Below, one piece after another: positions 11,743-22,498 of a DNA stretch of 64,000 nt. The stretch is taken from assembly GCA_003194525.1 (NCBI GenBank), contig NBIV01000182.1, forward strand, positions 103,601 through 167,600, written 5' to 3'. The notes beneath the pieces were generated by a model. That model was not told the origin of the DNA and ran no database searches. It saw nothing but the letters and a program-made list of their open reading frames with translations. The stretch's first letter is position 1. Every line of letters begins with the position of its first letter. The translations under genes and the position numbers were made by a program. Source of the stretch: Gracilariopsis chorda. Lineage: Eukaryota; Rhodophyta; Florideophyceae; Gracilariales; Gracilariaceae.

Positions 11743-11753
11743 TATCCCCCCCT
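11743..11753 (-). other. Polypurine tract, copy 2
   Basis: On the minus strand this reads as a run of seven G followed by ATA, directly before the LTR start. It has the same position and sequence as in copies 1 and 3. Confidence 0.85.
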
Positions 11754-11797
11754 AAGACAGAGAAACGACCGCGGACGCGGAGGATTCCCAGACGGAA

Positions 11798-13562
11798 AAG
11801 GGTGATAAAAGCGCGTGTTCTGTCTCTGGTTCTCCGGTAAATCCCTCTGCACCAGAGTCACCAAGCGCACAAACGACAACAACAGCCACCCTCGACAAGG
11901 GAGAAATGAACGACAACAACAACATCAACAACCACAGCCAACCTCCGAGGCTTCTCGGGCGATACACCACCGGCTTCCGGTCAGTTCCCCTGCCTCAGGG
12001 CGATCGACATCCGTTATAACCGGGGAGTATGGCTGCTGCAGCCGACCGTCCTTTCGCATTACCACCTTCGGTGGTGTCCTCCGGAACCACTCTGGTGTCC
12101 AACTGGCTCAACCCGATGATTCGGAATCACGCGTCGCGCCTGCGCCTTGCCCCGTGGTTTCACCCGGTCGCTGTCCTCAATGAGGGATTTGTCACCGCTT
12201 ATGTGGATGGCTCAGACACCCTTCCGGGGGATCTGCCCAGAGCAGTCACCACATCGTGGGATTGGCGTCACCTGATTGCGATTCCACGTCACCACCTCCG
12301 AAGGAATTTGGGCGAGACCGTCGCTGCGGCGCAGACCGCGTTGATGCGCATGGCATACCAACGGCAGAGCCGGGCTTCTTTCGATGTACCGGTCCCACCG
12401 GAGTTCGGCTTCAACATTAGCCACTTCTGCACTCGCGGGGAGATCGGATACGGCGACCACATGTCCCGCCTCGAAACCCTCGCTTGGAGGAATTTCTCCG
12501 CAGCGCGGAAAGAAGCCCTTTGTTGGGACCGACCGATTATTCGGGCGGAGTTCAGGTATCTTCCCTGGCAATACCGGTCCAACTTTCTCCAAAACTTCAT
12601 CCGCTATGAGTGGCGTTGGCGATCCCGATTCGGGTATTTCATCCCGTATCAGAACGTGGAGATAGAGCGGATTGGCGCCGCCTCACCGACTAGGCCGGTA
12701 TGTAGCACTCCCCGAGTGGTGGCGCTTCCATGATACCTGCCGGGGGTGCTACATACAACTCCCGCCAGTACTTACGTACCTCGGTTCGCTGCTCATGCAG
12801 GATCCCCGGTCAGGGTTGTGGTCCGTAGTGGTAACGGAGTGGGCGGCCCGCGCAGCAGCTTATATCCTCAACGAGGCGTACGACCAGTTTCGTTTCTTGT
12901 TCCTCCCACCGCGTGTGCGGGCAGCGATCCGCAACTTGGATCTTCGCATCCCCCTTGGGGGCCAGGCCAACAATGTAGAGGTCCTCCAATTACTTGGGTA
13001 CATCGACAGCGTTGGCTGGAGTGAGGTCCCGCTGGAGCAAAGCCGTCGTCTGGATGGCGGCAGCGGTAACACCGGTGGTCCGGGACTCGGTAGAAATACC
13101 GCCCTTGCGGGGGATTTTATCTACTTCGACCCCTGGGAGTTCTGGGAAATTTCCTCCGAGGAGGCGCGTGAGCTTCACGATACGCCCTGGCATGTGCCGG
13201 GAGACCACCCTGTTGGGTACGTCGATTCTGACGACTACTACCACGCATACGGCGGGGATGACCCAATGGTCGATAACGAACCGGAAGAACCCGGGGAGAT
13301 GGACGTAGAGGAAACCGGCGCTAGCGCGGGAGTTTTCTCAGAGGGGGTATCTCCGGCCGAGCTGGCTGCTGACCCTTTGGCGGCAAGTGCCAGATCTTCT
13401 ATCCCCAGTGGGGTGACGGCGAATGAAAACGAGATCATCGCACGTTTTCTCCGGTGTGCCGGTCTGAGCGCTGCCAAGGTATCGGGGGATGTCACCACCA
13501 GAGCGGACGCCTTGGCCTACCGCCTCGCTGGTGGTTACGCCCCGGACTATGGGGGTGAGTGA
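11798..13562 (+). pseudogene. Antisense ORF of the Ty3/gypsy family, copy 2 (unknown protein, broken)
   Basis: This is the counterpart of the genes at 2403-533 and 63032-61270. The start MGDK of the other copies is KGDK here (ATG to AAG at 11798), and the farther upstream start is ACG. The next conserved Met (MNDNNNINN, about 11905) remains. A TAA at 12017-12019 replaces CAA, and one extra G near 12673 shifts the frame. From there the reading is open to a stop at 13560-13562. The C-terminal half reads WWRFHDTCRGCYIQLPP, LTYLGSLLMQDPRSGLW, WAARAAAYILNEAYDQF, then a Gly-rich stretch (GGSGNTGGPGLGRNT), an acidic stretch (GYVDSDDYYHAYGGDDP) and ANENEIIARFLR near the end. No known domain is evident. 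The length and both ends match the other copies, so the gene is a fixed part of the family. Confidence 0.82.
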
Positions 13563-13749
13563 AACCTCTAGTCCAGTTTCCTGGTTCTTCTTTCCCTGGC
13601 TATGCCAGTTAGTGTAGTGTAGTATGGAGCTTGCCGCTCCACTGGGTGAACTTTCCCGTCTCGGACGGTGATTTCCAATTAGAATTCTCCGTCTTGGACG
13701 GACTTTCCCTTGCTATCCCTTCTTACTGCCCTCCGCTCGCGCGGCAGCG

Positions 13750-14316
13750 TTACCCGACTTGGGCATTAACCAGCGTGGCTGGGGCTGCAGTTCCCGTTTG
13801 ACGGTGGTATCGCACGACCTGCGATCGTGGGAGGTGTTCAATTGGCTCCCATGTATCACCACTGGGGTCATACCCGTACCAGCGGACGCGGTATTGTAGA
13901 ATACCATCCTGGTCCCAGGTGTGTCCGACAAGTCGGTCTACTACGAACTCTCGTTCGTAGACCTGCCGGCCGTGCCGGGTGGTGGTTGTATTCCCTTGCG
14001 ATGGTTGTCCGCTGCGCGGTATATTACCCCCTATCCAGGTTGTCGGCGATGTCTCCGGCGTTGCCGTGCGCTGTCCTAGTGGCCGCTGCTCATGCGGGAA
14101 AATATCCCTCAAGAGGGTGTGTGGCGTCACGGTTTTCACCGGCAAGTCATTCCCCAGAAGGGTTTCGTTGTTCCCATCTTCACGGTAGGCCGGGCGAACC
14201 GCCAACCGGCGGGGGACTTGAACTTCGCGAGTGCGGTCTTCTTCGCAAACCGCGAGCTTGCAGGGTCCCATGCGACACGGTGATTGGTAAGCGTTCCGCC
14301 TCCCTGCCATGTGCAC
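13750..14316 (-). pseudogene. Pol C-terminus with chromodomain, copy 2
   Basis: The frame contains a spacer followed by a chromodomain at about residues 118-165 (RQVYEREFVVD, LQYRVRWYGYD, DTWEPIEHLP). The cage residues F124, W146 and Y149 are all present. It is displaced by one frame from the preceding integrase/linker frame (15772-14180). In copy 3 the linker end and the chromodomain share one frame, so the break here is a later indel. The family stop TAA after RYHR is changed to CAA, adding a short tail. The chromodomain itself shows no damage. Confidence 0.85.
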
Positions 14317-15772
14317 GAGCGCTCTGCACCATACGTTCCGGTGATGCCGTGGTGTCCCCGGTTACTGACGGGTTGCCTGGGGCTAACTCCGGTACACCTG
14401 TATTTTGGTCAAAATTGCCCTTTGGGGGGTGCCGGGCAGGTGCCGATGACACCCTTTTCAGGGGGATTGCCGCTAGGCGTGGTGCACCATCTCCATGACG
14501 AGGAGGGGCGTCCGGTACGACCGGTTTCGAGCGTGCGATGGCGCGCGTTTTTTCCGAGTTCCTCGGTTCTTCGCGGCAGCGTTGCGGGGGTTGGCGCAAA
14601 TTATTCCCCGGAGCGGGGGCTTCGATTCCGTCAACGACAGGAGGCGTTTCCGGCGCTTGCACGCCAGGGCCTGAAGCTTCGACTGCCGCTTGGCTGCCTT
14701 TTTCCCCAAGAGGGGTATGGGTATTTCCCTGTGAGGCTGGCTTATCTGGACGCCTCTTCTCCGCGGGGGCTTCCGCCAATGGCGGCTTTGATGCATCCTT
14801 CTGCTCAGGGGGTTGGGTGCAATCTTCACCATAATCCCGTATCGGGGATTCTTCCCTAACAGGGGTGTGCGGTAGTTGCGCTTCAACTTCCCGTGTGGCA
14901 CGGTATATTTCCCGCGTTTTTGGCGATGCCTCCGGGGATAGATCGGGCGATTGCATTTCCGCTGCTGCGGTATTGGAGGGAGGCTTCTCGTTTTCCCGTG
15001 ACAAACGGTTTATTTGCCGCTTTTGTGGGGCCTGCGCGTCTGGTTCCTGTTGCAGAGCACTGCCCGAGAAAGGGGGATTAGTGTCGCGTGACATACTCCG
15101 TGCTCCAAGGTCAGTGTTCCGTATGTTACGGTGTGTTTCCCGTTGCGACGGCGATATTGTTCCTCGAAAACGAGTGTTCTCCTCCCCCTCCTTAGACGGA
15201 GCGGCGGGATAAGGGATAACATTCCCCACCTGGCGGGTATAAATGCGCCCCAGTGGGGCAGACGCGGTAAGGGCGGGCGCTGAGAGGCCCGAACTACCCG
15301 GCTGAGCCGGTGAGTCTGACAGGGTCGGTAGGTCTGAGAGTCCCCGGCTGGGGTGTGGTAGTACCGTAGGCCTAGTACTCCCGGATGGTTCCGGTGTTGC
15401 AGAGTCCGTAGAAACGGGGTTGCCTGGATCCAGGACTACCTCTGACGAGGGAGAAGGGGCAAGGGCAACACGATCACGGGAGATCCGTTCGTGCGTGTCG
15501 CCCATCTCTACCACGACAGTGTCGGTGTTCACAGAGATGGCCTTGAATGGTCCATCCGCCACAGGCGAGAGTTTAAGGCGCTTCTCCCGTTCCGGGTTGT
15601 AGTACTCCTTACTTATGAAGATATAGTTATTCGCCGGAATCGGGGACGGTTTCCCTCGCAATCGAGCATCAAAATTCCGCTTGTGAGCGGCTTGGGCCCG
15701 TGCCATCCACATCCGCGCAGCGGGGACCAGCTCGGAAAGCCATTGCATCCATTGCTGCCGGTAGATACCCAC
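14180..15772 (-). pseudogene. Integrase C-terminal GPF module and long disordered linker, copy 2
   Basis: This continues the pol frame directly after a stop (TAA where copy 3 has TCT). Residues 1-110 form the integrase C-terminal part with the GPY/F-type signature LSPVADGPFKAIS (residues 68-80), used in DNA binding and multimerisation. From about residue 110 to the end the sequence is low-complexity and rich in P, S, E and R, with no recognisable fold. In typical chromoviruses the chromodomain follows the GPY/F module closely. Here roughly 500 residues intervene, in copies 2 and 3 alike. The linker coding DNA is also rich in very short inverted repeats. Confidence 0.82.
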
Positions 15773-18700
15773 TTATGGGAAATTGTCCAATGTAGCTTGG
15801 GGTTCCAGCGCCACAGGCGGGGGTGTTCTAGATAGAACCAACTCGAATGGCGAAATTCCGGTAGTCCGGTGTACCTGCGTATTGTACGCGTAGGTTACCG
15901 CATCAGCGTACATGTCCCAGTTCTTTCGGTGGTCTGCGACGTAGGAACGTAACACCGCGAGTAACGTCCGGTTAAACCGTTCAACTTTCCCATTACCCTG
16001 GGGGTGGTAGGTAGTCGTGAACAAGTTCTTGACATCCAGGATGCGACAAACATCCCGGAAGAACTTGCTCACGAACTGTTTCCCAGAATCGGAGAGCACC
16101 TCCACAGGGGGACCGTAGAAGAAAATCCAGTGCGTCACCAGAGCCTGGGCCACCGTGAGAGCGGTTATCCTCCGAAGAGGGACAGTCCGTACCAGCTTAG
16201 ATAAGCGGTCGGTAATGACAAGTAGAAACTTGTTTACACGTTTCGTGGTGAGTAGTGGTCCGAGAATATCGATCGCGATAAACTTGAGCGGCGCCCTTGC
16301 GGGGAATAGTTTCATCGTCTTCGCATTTTTGCGGAGTTTGGCGCGATTCTTCGCGCATTCGCTACAAAACTGCACGGTTGCGTAGCAATCCACCGCCATG
16401 GCGGGCCAATAGAAATCCCTTCGCAGGGTTAGGTAGAGTTTCCTCCCACCTGGGTGACCTCCAATGGGGGCGTAGTGTGATAGATGTAACACCCGCGATT
16501 GCAGGGAATGTGGTACCACAATCTGTGGGCGGGCTTCGATCTTTCTTACGAGGTAGCTTTTGTCGTTTACCCCGAAAGGGAGATCTTCACCACCGTTGAT
16601 ACGGGCACGAATTCTCGTACAGAATGGGTCGCCGAATTGTTCTCGGATAATTTCTTCTGGTGATACCGGTACAAAGTTTCCCGGTAACGGGTTCTCAGAT
16701 TCATCTCGCGATGCAAGTAGTTTGTCAAGGTCAGCATCCTCGTCCCAGTTTTCTGGCCCAGCCTCGACGGCACATTCCGGATCATCCGGGTCTGTAGCCA
16801 TGAAACATGGGACTTCATCATCCTCCGTTGGGATTGCTTCCCCACTTCTGGGTAACCGCGACAGAGCGTCGGCTTGGGTGTTCTGCGCGCCCTTTTTATA
16901 AATGACTTGAAAGTCATATTCCGCGATGTGGAGTCTCCAGCGCATGAGGCGTCCCGACGGGTCGGAGATATTCATTAACCACCTCAATGTGGAATGATCC
17001 GTGTACACGGTTAAGTGAACTCCCATAAGGTAGGGGTGCAGAGTGGTCATCGCCCATACGACGGCGAGGCACTCTTTCTCCGATACGGAGTAGTTCCGCT
17101 CATGAACATTGAGCGAGCGCGACCAATAACCAATTGGGTGTCGTTCCCCCTCGGGGGTAGTTTGAAAAAGAGCACACCCGACTTGGTAGTCGCTCGAGTC
17201 CGTGTCTACGGAGTATGGCAACCCAAGTTTTGGGAGATGTAAGATTGGTGCTGATGTGACAGCCTTCTTCAAGGAGTTGAAGGCTTCCGATTGCTCGGGC
17301 GTAAATGTTCCCAGTTTCGGGGGGTTCCCCTTTCGCAACAACGCGTTCAGGGGCGCCGCGGCATCCGAAAATTTCGGGATAAACCGTTGATAGACGTTGA
17401 GCAGCCCCAAAAGAGAGCACAGTTCCGTTTGAGTACGGGGCTCTTTCGCCTCAACGAGGGATTTGACTCGAGCTTTCTCGATCGCTAACCGTGTAGGACG
17501 GATAATGTGACCCAGATACTTCACAGTATCTGTGAAGAACTTGCATTTCCTCAACTTGAGGGTAATTCCCGCATCGCGGAGTACGGTCAGCACGTCTCGG
17601 ACGTGAGTGAGATGGTCGTCCGACGAGTTGGAGAAGATGATAATATCATCAAGGTAGACCAGACAACTCCGCCACTTAAAGCGGTTGGGTAGAATATCTA
17701 CTGCACGCTGGAAGGTGGCGGGGGCGTTGGTCAGCCCAAATAGCATCCGCTTGAAGCGGTAGGTTCCTGCGTGGCAGGTGAATATGGTTTTGTCGCGATC
17801 CTCCTGTCTGACAGGTACTTGCCAATATCCCCAATTGGCATCAAGGGCCGTGAACACGGTGGCGTCTCCAAGGGAGTCAATACACTCGTCCATGCGAGGG
17901 ATAGGGTACGTGTCCCTAACGGTCACTGCATTGAGCCGGCGGTAGTCGACACAGAACCTCCAGGTTCCGTCGGCCTTTAAAGCCAGTACAACTGGGGATG
18001 CCCAGGGTGATTGAGCGGGCTCAATCACACCTGCGCGGAGCATTTTGTCCACTTGGGACTGCTCCTCTTCCCGAGCTTTCGGACCTGCCCTATAAGGGGG
18101 TTGTGCAACTGGTCGCGCACCGGGGATTAAATCGATCCGGTGTTCCGTTGCATTAATCTCGCCAAGCGAGCCATCCCACATTGTGGTGAATTCCCGTAAC
18201 ATTGTACGGAGTGTGTCGCGGTGCGACTCTGGCACGTGGCTGAAGTTAAACGCTTCAAGTGCCTTTTCCGGATCAATCCGGTCGTTGCTCGATGGAGCAT
18301 TGTCCTGTGGAACAGGTGTGGCTCGCAATTCCGAGGTACTCGGTGTGTTCGAAGCTGACGTAGCGGTTTCGTCCCCCTCCTTAGACTTGACGTCTTCGGA
18401 CGGCGGGGCGAACTCCTCAGAAGAGGTGGTAACTCCGAGTACATCGGCGGCTGTCATCTTCGTTGGCAGCATTCCCATAGGATGGGGGGTTACACTCCCA
18501 ATTACCTGGTGTTTCACCAGATACTGGGGGTGTTTGCCAAGGTTGGCAACCAATATCCGGAAAGGAACATCCGGGGAAATGGAGACAATTCCATTAGCCA
18601 GCGCCAGCTGGGATTTCTCGTACAACGAGGCGAGGGGTTTTATAACCCGAAGACCGTGTTGACGGGAATTTACCTTCACCCAGACTTGGGACTCAGCCGG

Positions 18701-19438
18701 TATAGAAACCGAGGCAGCGATGCGGAGCTTGGTGGACTCGCGGGACGCCGGCGTTGGTTCCTGTGCAGCAGGGAGTGGAACTTGTTTCCGAGAGGACCGC
18801 TTTAGCGGGCGGCGAACAATCGGAACCGACGATCCGTCGTCAAGTTCTACACGCCTGAGGCGGGGCCTGATTGCGTCGACAAATCTGTCGCAGTAATCAC
18901 ATCCCAGTATCACTGGTGCTGCCAATGAACGGCAAACGATGAAGTCCAACTTCACCACAGAGGTACCAAGTCTCACGACGAGGTCCACTGTGCCCACCGT
19001 TTGTAACGGATTGTTGTTCGCATCCGAAATGTCGGGAACCGCGTCAGAGCGGATACGAGACCGCACAAGCGGGGGCACCAATGATTCCACAACAAAGTTG
19101 GGGCCTGCACCTGTATCCAGGACGGTGAGAAACCTCACCATAAACTGGGGATCAAGGCCAAGGTCGGCATAGACCTTATCATTGCGCTTGGCCAAGACCA
19201 AGACTCTACCGGGAATCCGGGGATTTTTACTCCGTATCCACGGGCGACGCAACACACCGAGGTGCGCAGAGTCCGCGTCAGCGATGTCTTTCCTCGAGAG
19301 GACTTTCACCGGGGAGCGAGGCGAGGACGCCTCGGGCGCCAACAGCCTCGTTTTTGAGGACGCTTCTCCCAAAGGGGAGACTCCCTCAGTTAATTTTTCG
19401 GCTTCGGCGGTAGGTTGGTTTCCTCGACAACGAGTGCT
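15773..19438 (-). CDS. pol: Pol: protease, RT, RNase H and integrase core, copy 2
   Basis: An unbroken frame of about 1220 codons begins (no ATG) inside the end of gag, overlapping it by 49 nt. Counting from the first M-type codon at 19372: aspartic protease LDTGAG at 85-90; reverse transcriptase with TALDANWGYWQ at 508-518 and the catalytic YLDD at 573-576; RNase H with VDTDSSD (D723), the SEKECL acidic residue near 766, YTDHS (D792) and ADALSRL (D835); integrase with a zinc-binding H/H and CSEC (C1003, C1006) and the catalytic triad D1035 (AIDILG), D1095 (LSDSG) and E1131 (VERFN). PR-RT-RH-INT is the Ty3/gypsy order. The frame is -1 relative to the gag knuckle frame, so expression by ribosomal frameshifting is likely. 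The stop at 15773-15775 cuts off the integrase C-terminus in this copy. Confidence 0.93.
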   Translation of the reverse strand, partial: STRCRGNQPTAEAEKLTEGVSPLGEASSKTRLLAPEASSPRSPVKVLSRKDIADADSAHLGVLRRPWIRSKNPRIPGRVLVLAKRNDKVYADLGLDPQFMVRFLTVLDTGAGPNFVVESLVPPLVRSRIRSDAVPDISDANNNPLQTVGTVDLVVRLGTSVVKLDFIVCRSLAAPVILGCDYCDRFVDAIRPRLRRVELDDGSSVPIVRRPLKRSSRKQVPLPAAQEPTPASRESTKLRIAASVSIPAESQVWVKVNSRQHGLRVIKPLASLYEKSQLALANGIVSISPDVPFRILVANLGKHPQYLVKHQVIGSVTPHPMGMLPTKMTAADVLGVTTSSEEFAPPSEDVKSKEGDETATSASNTPSTSELRATPVPQDNAPSSNDRIDPEKALEAFNFSHVPESHRDTLRTMLREFTTMWDGSLGEINATEHRIDLIPGARPVAQPPYRAGPKAREEEQSQVDKMLRAGVIEPAQSPWASPVVLALKADGTWRFCVDYRRLNAVTVRDTYPIPRMDECIDSLGDATVFTALDANWGYWQVPVRQEDRDKTIFTCHAGTYRFKRMLFGLTNAPATFQRAVDILPNRFKWRSCLVYLDDIIIFSNSSDDHLTHVRDVLTVLRDAGITLKLRKCKFFTDTVKYLGHIIRPTRLAIEKARVKSLVEAKEPRTQTELCSLLGLLNVYQRFIPKFSDAAAPLNALLRKGNPPKLGTFTPEQSEAFNSLKKAVTSAPILHLPKLGLPYSVDTDSSDYQVGCALFQTTPEGERHPIGYWSRSLNVHERNYSVSEKECLAVVWAMTTLHPYLMGVHLTVYTDHSTLRWLMNISDPSGRLMRWRLHIAEYDFQVIYKKGAQNTQADALSRLPRSGEAIPTEDDEVPCFMATDPDDPECAVEAGPENWDEDADLDKLLASRDESENPLPGNFVPVSPEEIIREQFGDPFCTRIRARINGGEDLPFGVNDKSYLVRKIEARPQIVVPHSLQSRVLHLSHYAPIGGHPGGRKLYLTLRRDFYWPAMAVDCYATVQFCSECAKNRAKLRKNAKTMKLFPARAPLKFIAIDILGPLLTTKRVNKFLLVITDRLSKLVRTVPLRRITALTVAQALVTHWIFFYGPPVEVLSDSGKQFVSKFFRDVCRILDVKNLFTTTYHPQGNGKVERFNRTLLAVLRSYVADHRKNWDMYADAVTYAYNTQVHRTTGISPFELVLSRTPPPVALEPQATLDNFP

Positions 19439-21563
19439 TCATCCAGTTGGCGGGGGTTGCTATCCGCATAAGCAGCGGTTGCAACGGATGGTTGCGTGAT
19501 CTCCCGAATCGGGGTGTATGAAGCTTACCGCGCACGTGGGGTCTGTGGTAGGGCATGGGAAAAGTCCGTTTTTGCACGGAGGTAGGAAGCCGTCGGGACG
19601 GAACGTTTCTCCTCTGGAGTGAGGGCCTCATAATTTGCCACTACCTTGGCCATATCCTTCAGTGAACAAATACACTGAGGTGAGGTATGGCCATGGGCAT
19701 AGCAAAGGTGGCAAATGAGAGCCAATACCGCGACACGTGGATTACTATTCCGAGTATCGGAGAAGGAACCGCAGGGCAGGTGTCAGTCCATCCAGGCCGT
19801 TGGTAACGGGAATGACCGTTTGAAAACGGGAGTCGTTGGGGTTGGACCCGACCGTTACCACCGTATAGAACGGGATCTTCTGTTCCCGTATCACGGGTCA
19901 TCTCCGTCGTTGATGGCAAATCACTGGTGGGTATCGACACAACATCCCCCTACACTAAATGCACGGTATCAAATCCCTGTCCAGGGTTCCCATCCGCAGT
20001 GAGCGGGAGTGAGGAAGCTTCGCTTTCTAGCAACAACGCCTTGGCGGATTTAGACCGATTGTTCGGAGTTCCTGCACGAAGTGTATCCCCTTCCGCTCGG
20101 GCGTGTTGGACCAGCTTGAGGTAGGTGATCCTCCGCTTGTCCTCCTGATAACAGGTAACTAAACTCCGGATTGCCGGGTCAAGACCATCAATGAACATGG
20201 TACTGCGCTCCCCAGCGGGGTATACGTTACCACATCTGTGAAAAGCCTTGTTAAGGCGCACCGAGTAGTCGGTCTCGGTCTCTCCAGCACGCTGGCGTGT
20301 ATCTCGCAAAGCGAGGATAGCCTGCTGAATAGCGGTGTTGGCGGCGTAGGAGCGCAGAAGATACTGCACAGCCTCCGGCCAGCAGGTAACCCCTCCCTCA
20401 GAGGCACGAGAAGATCCCCTGACAGAGTTGTATTGGTCCTCCGCCACTCCCCGTAAGAAATACGGTAAAGCCAAATAGGCTTGTCCCTCATTCATACCGA
20501 GGATATCGGCCTCCGCTACAAAGCGGGATAGGAAATCCAGTACTAGGACCGGGTCCTCTCCAGTAAAATACTGGTTGCGGAGCGACAGCTGCATTCGCTT
20601 AATGCATTCTCGCACCTTTCCCGTACCACGGGGCGTACGTCCAAGTGACTCATCTTCGAGCCGGTAGTACCGGTATGATAAAAGCTTCCAGTAATCCGGG
20701 TTCGTCGGTTTCAATTCCCGTAGACCGGGGTGTCTTCTCCCTTTCTAGCGGGCGCGGATCACACCTTCAGTGGCCGATGACCGCTTCGAGCGGGAGGAGT
20801 AGCCTCGCTTCTCGTCCTCCGAGTCGGAGTCCGAGGAGCTCGAGCTAACCGAATGGTTTCGGGATGAGTCCGACGATGTCGAAGAATCGGAGTCCGAATA
20901 TTTTCGGTGGTGTTTCCGTCGATGACGGCGTTTCTTCTTCCCAGCAAGCTGGTCGTTGTGCGATGCCTCGTTTAACGGATCATCCGGGGATTGTTTGTCC
21001 ATGAGGACGAACTGCTCCAGCGTCTCCAGGCGGGCACCAATCCGATCAAATCGGGCTTCAACTCCTTCGATGAAGGTGGCGGGTTGTCCCAAACTCTCCA
21101 ACACGGAGTTGACGTCAGACCGTAAAATACGGAGTTCCTCGGCAACCTCCTTTACGGGGGTTGCCAAGACCACCTCTTGGAGGGATTTTAGTTCCCCTAC
21201 AAGGGTGTCATGGGCGGTCCACAGAGCGTGGACCTGGGATTCCAGCGAAGTCCCCTGGGGGTTGCTATCGCCCGTTCCACGGGGGTTTGAAGCCCCGACA
21301 GCGGAAGCGGGCCGGGGTGCCTGGGGCACTGCGGCAACAGCCGGAGTCGATGCTGCAGGCCCCTGCGGGGGTGATAACGAGGGCAAAAAGAGGTTCCGGG
21401 GATCCCGGTCGGGGGTATCATTCTGCGATGAAGCGGCGCCAGCACGGCTGGAACTTGTCCGTATAGGGATACGGGGTACGAACCGAACTTCAGAAGTGTC
21501 CGCGTTGTCGCGGGAGCGACTACGCGTAACCACTGGCTCCGTATCGGAGGGATTTCTCGACAT
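19390..21563 (-). pseudogene. gag: Gag with CCHC knuckle, copy 2 (broken)
   Basis: Translation would start at ATG 21563 (MSRNPSDTEP), 105 nt inside the 5' LTR. The first 270 residues are basic and Ser-rich with a predicted coiled stretch (about 125-190) and a KKKRRHRRKHHRK cluster. After a TAG (CAG in copy 3; 20745-20747) the frame continues with the capsid-like core (MQLSLRNQYFTGEDPV, DYSVRLNKAF, RSTMFIDGLDPAI). A second TAG (CAG) follows at about 19950. The CCHC knuckle CHLCYAHGHTSPQC (about 19680-19725) lies in the -1 frame, as in copy 3. That knuckle frame carries a TAA (CAA in copy 3) at about 19525 and otherwise ends at 19390. All three nonsense changes are C to T on the coding strand. 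Confidence 0.85.
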
Positions 21564-21645
21564 GAGAGAATACCGTTACGACGGGAAACGATCACGGAAC
21601 TTCCGGTAAATAAAAACAAACGTCGTAAGAGGGAAAACAAAAACT

Positions 21646-21665
21646 GATTCTAAGTCAGGAGACCA
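21646..21665 (-). other. Primer-binding region, copy 2
   Basis: Three bases inside the 5' LTR the minus strand reads TGGTCTCCTGACTTAG. The TGG start fits a tRNA CCA end, but I cannot match the rest to a tRNA acceptor from memory. The LTR end plus this site forms ACCAC-AAA-GTGGT, a 5-bp hairpin across the junction. The same arrangement is found in copy 3. Confidence 0.55.
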
Positions 21666-21668
21666 CTT

Positions 21669-22493
21669 TGTGGTGCAATGCCCCAAAGGAAAAAAACACC
21701 GAAAGACGTTCGGGATCTACCTCTCACGAGGTGAACCCAGTTGGATAGAGCCCTCCCAGAGGTGTCACGGCGAAGCCGGTTTGTAAGACCAGGGACACCT
21801 GTCGCGACTGGCGCAGGGAGGTGAAGGCGAAGAATCGGTATCCGCATGAGCGGGGTGTGATCCTCAGTAGAGGTATGTTTCCACGTAAGTGGGGGTGTGT
21901 TAGCGGATGCGCACACGAGGGCCGCGGATAGCGGGAGGTGCTACCCTAAAAAGGGGAAAAAGTAAGGGCGAAGAGGAGGAAGAGAGGACGAAGTGAGTCG
22001 CGAGAGCGACGGGGGCGAACGGCAATGCCGGTAACAATATCCCTATACAGGGCGAAACACCAATGCAATTGGAACAATTATACTCCCAGTGATGGGTCCC
22101 TTTAGATGTGCAAGGTGGTTAGATGTCCCGTGGTTAACGGCGTTTCCCTCCAAGGAGGAGTAGAGCACGCGCGCAAGCGGCAACAACTAGAGCCAATTCC
22201 ACAGGTTGGGGTCCCTTGTTGGGGAAGGTTTACTGGTGCGACGGCAGTGCACCGTCGCACTAAGTACTAGCTTCCCAGAAATGGGTGTGAAAATAATAAA
22301 TAACATTACCTAAAATACTCCACATTTCGTGGCAACATCCAGTACTGTGGCCAACCGCCAATTGACCCAAAACCGTGTCCCACGTGTCCATACCCACCAT
22401 TGTGGGGCGTAGTTCATACACACACTACACAACCGATAATATCGGGAAAATGATCAAGTACCCAGAATCCCTCCCTGAGGGCGTTGCACTTCA
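21669..22493 (-). repeat. 5' LTR of copy 2 (825 bp)
   Basis: In element direction it starts TGAAGTGCAACG at 22493 and ends CACCACA at 21669. It matches the 3' LTR of the same copy with scattered substitutions. The hairpin at 22236-22260 has one mismatch in its stem. LTRs of one element are identical at insertion, so these differences mean the insertion is not recent. Confidence 0.93.
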
Positions 22494-22498
22494 AGTCT
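22494..22498. repeat. Target site duplication AGTCT (right side of copy 2)
   Basis: This is the exact copy of 10911-10915, directly after the 5' LTR of the minus-strand element. Confidence 0.93.

Larger units (their letters stand above)
10916..22493 (-). mobile_element. Complete Ty3/gypsy chromodomain retrotransposon, copy 2 (11,578 bp)
   Basis: The element lies on the minus strand. In its own direction it has a 5' LTR (22493-21669), a primer-binding region (from 21665), gag (21563-19390), pol (19438-13797 or so), a chromodomain, the opposite-strand gene (11798-13562 on plus), a polypurine tract (11753-11743) and a 3' LTR (11742-10916). It is bounded by AGTCT duplications. It is complete in structure but not in coding: gag has two TAG and one TAA, pol has one stop before the GPF module and a frameshift before the chromodomain, and the antisense gene has a lost start, a TAA and a 1-nt insertion. 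It inserted into a DUF6818-like coding sequence. Confidence 0.95.

Noticed and set aside
18939..19172. Plus-strand frames opposite pol in copy 2
   Set aside because: These are shadows of the pol frame; unlike the antisense gene at 11798-13562 they have no independent conservation.
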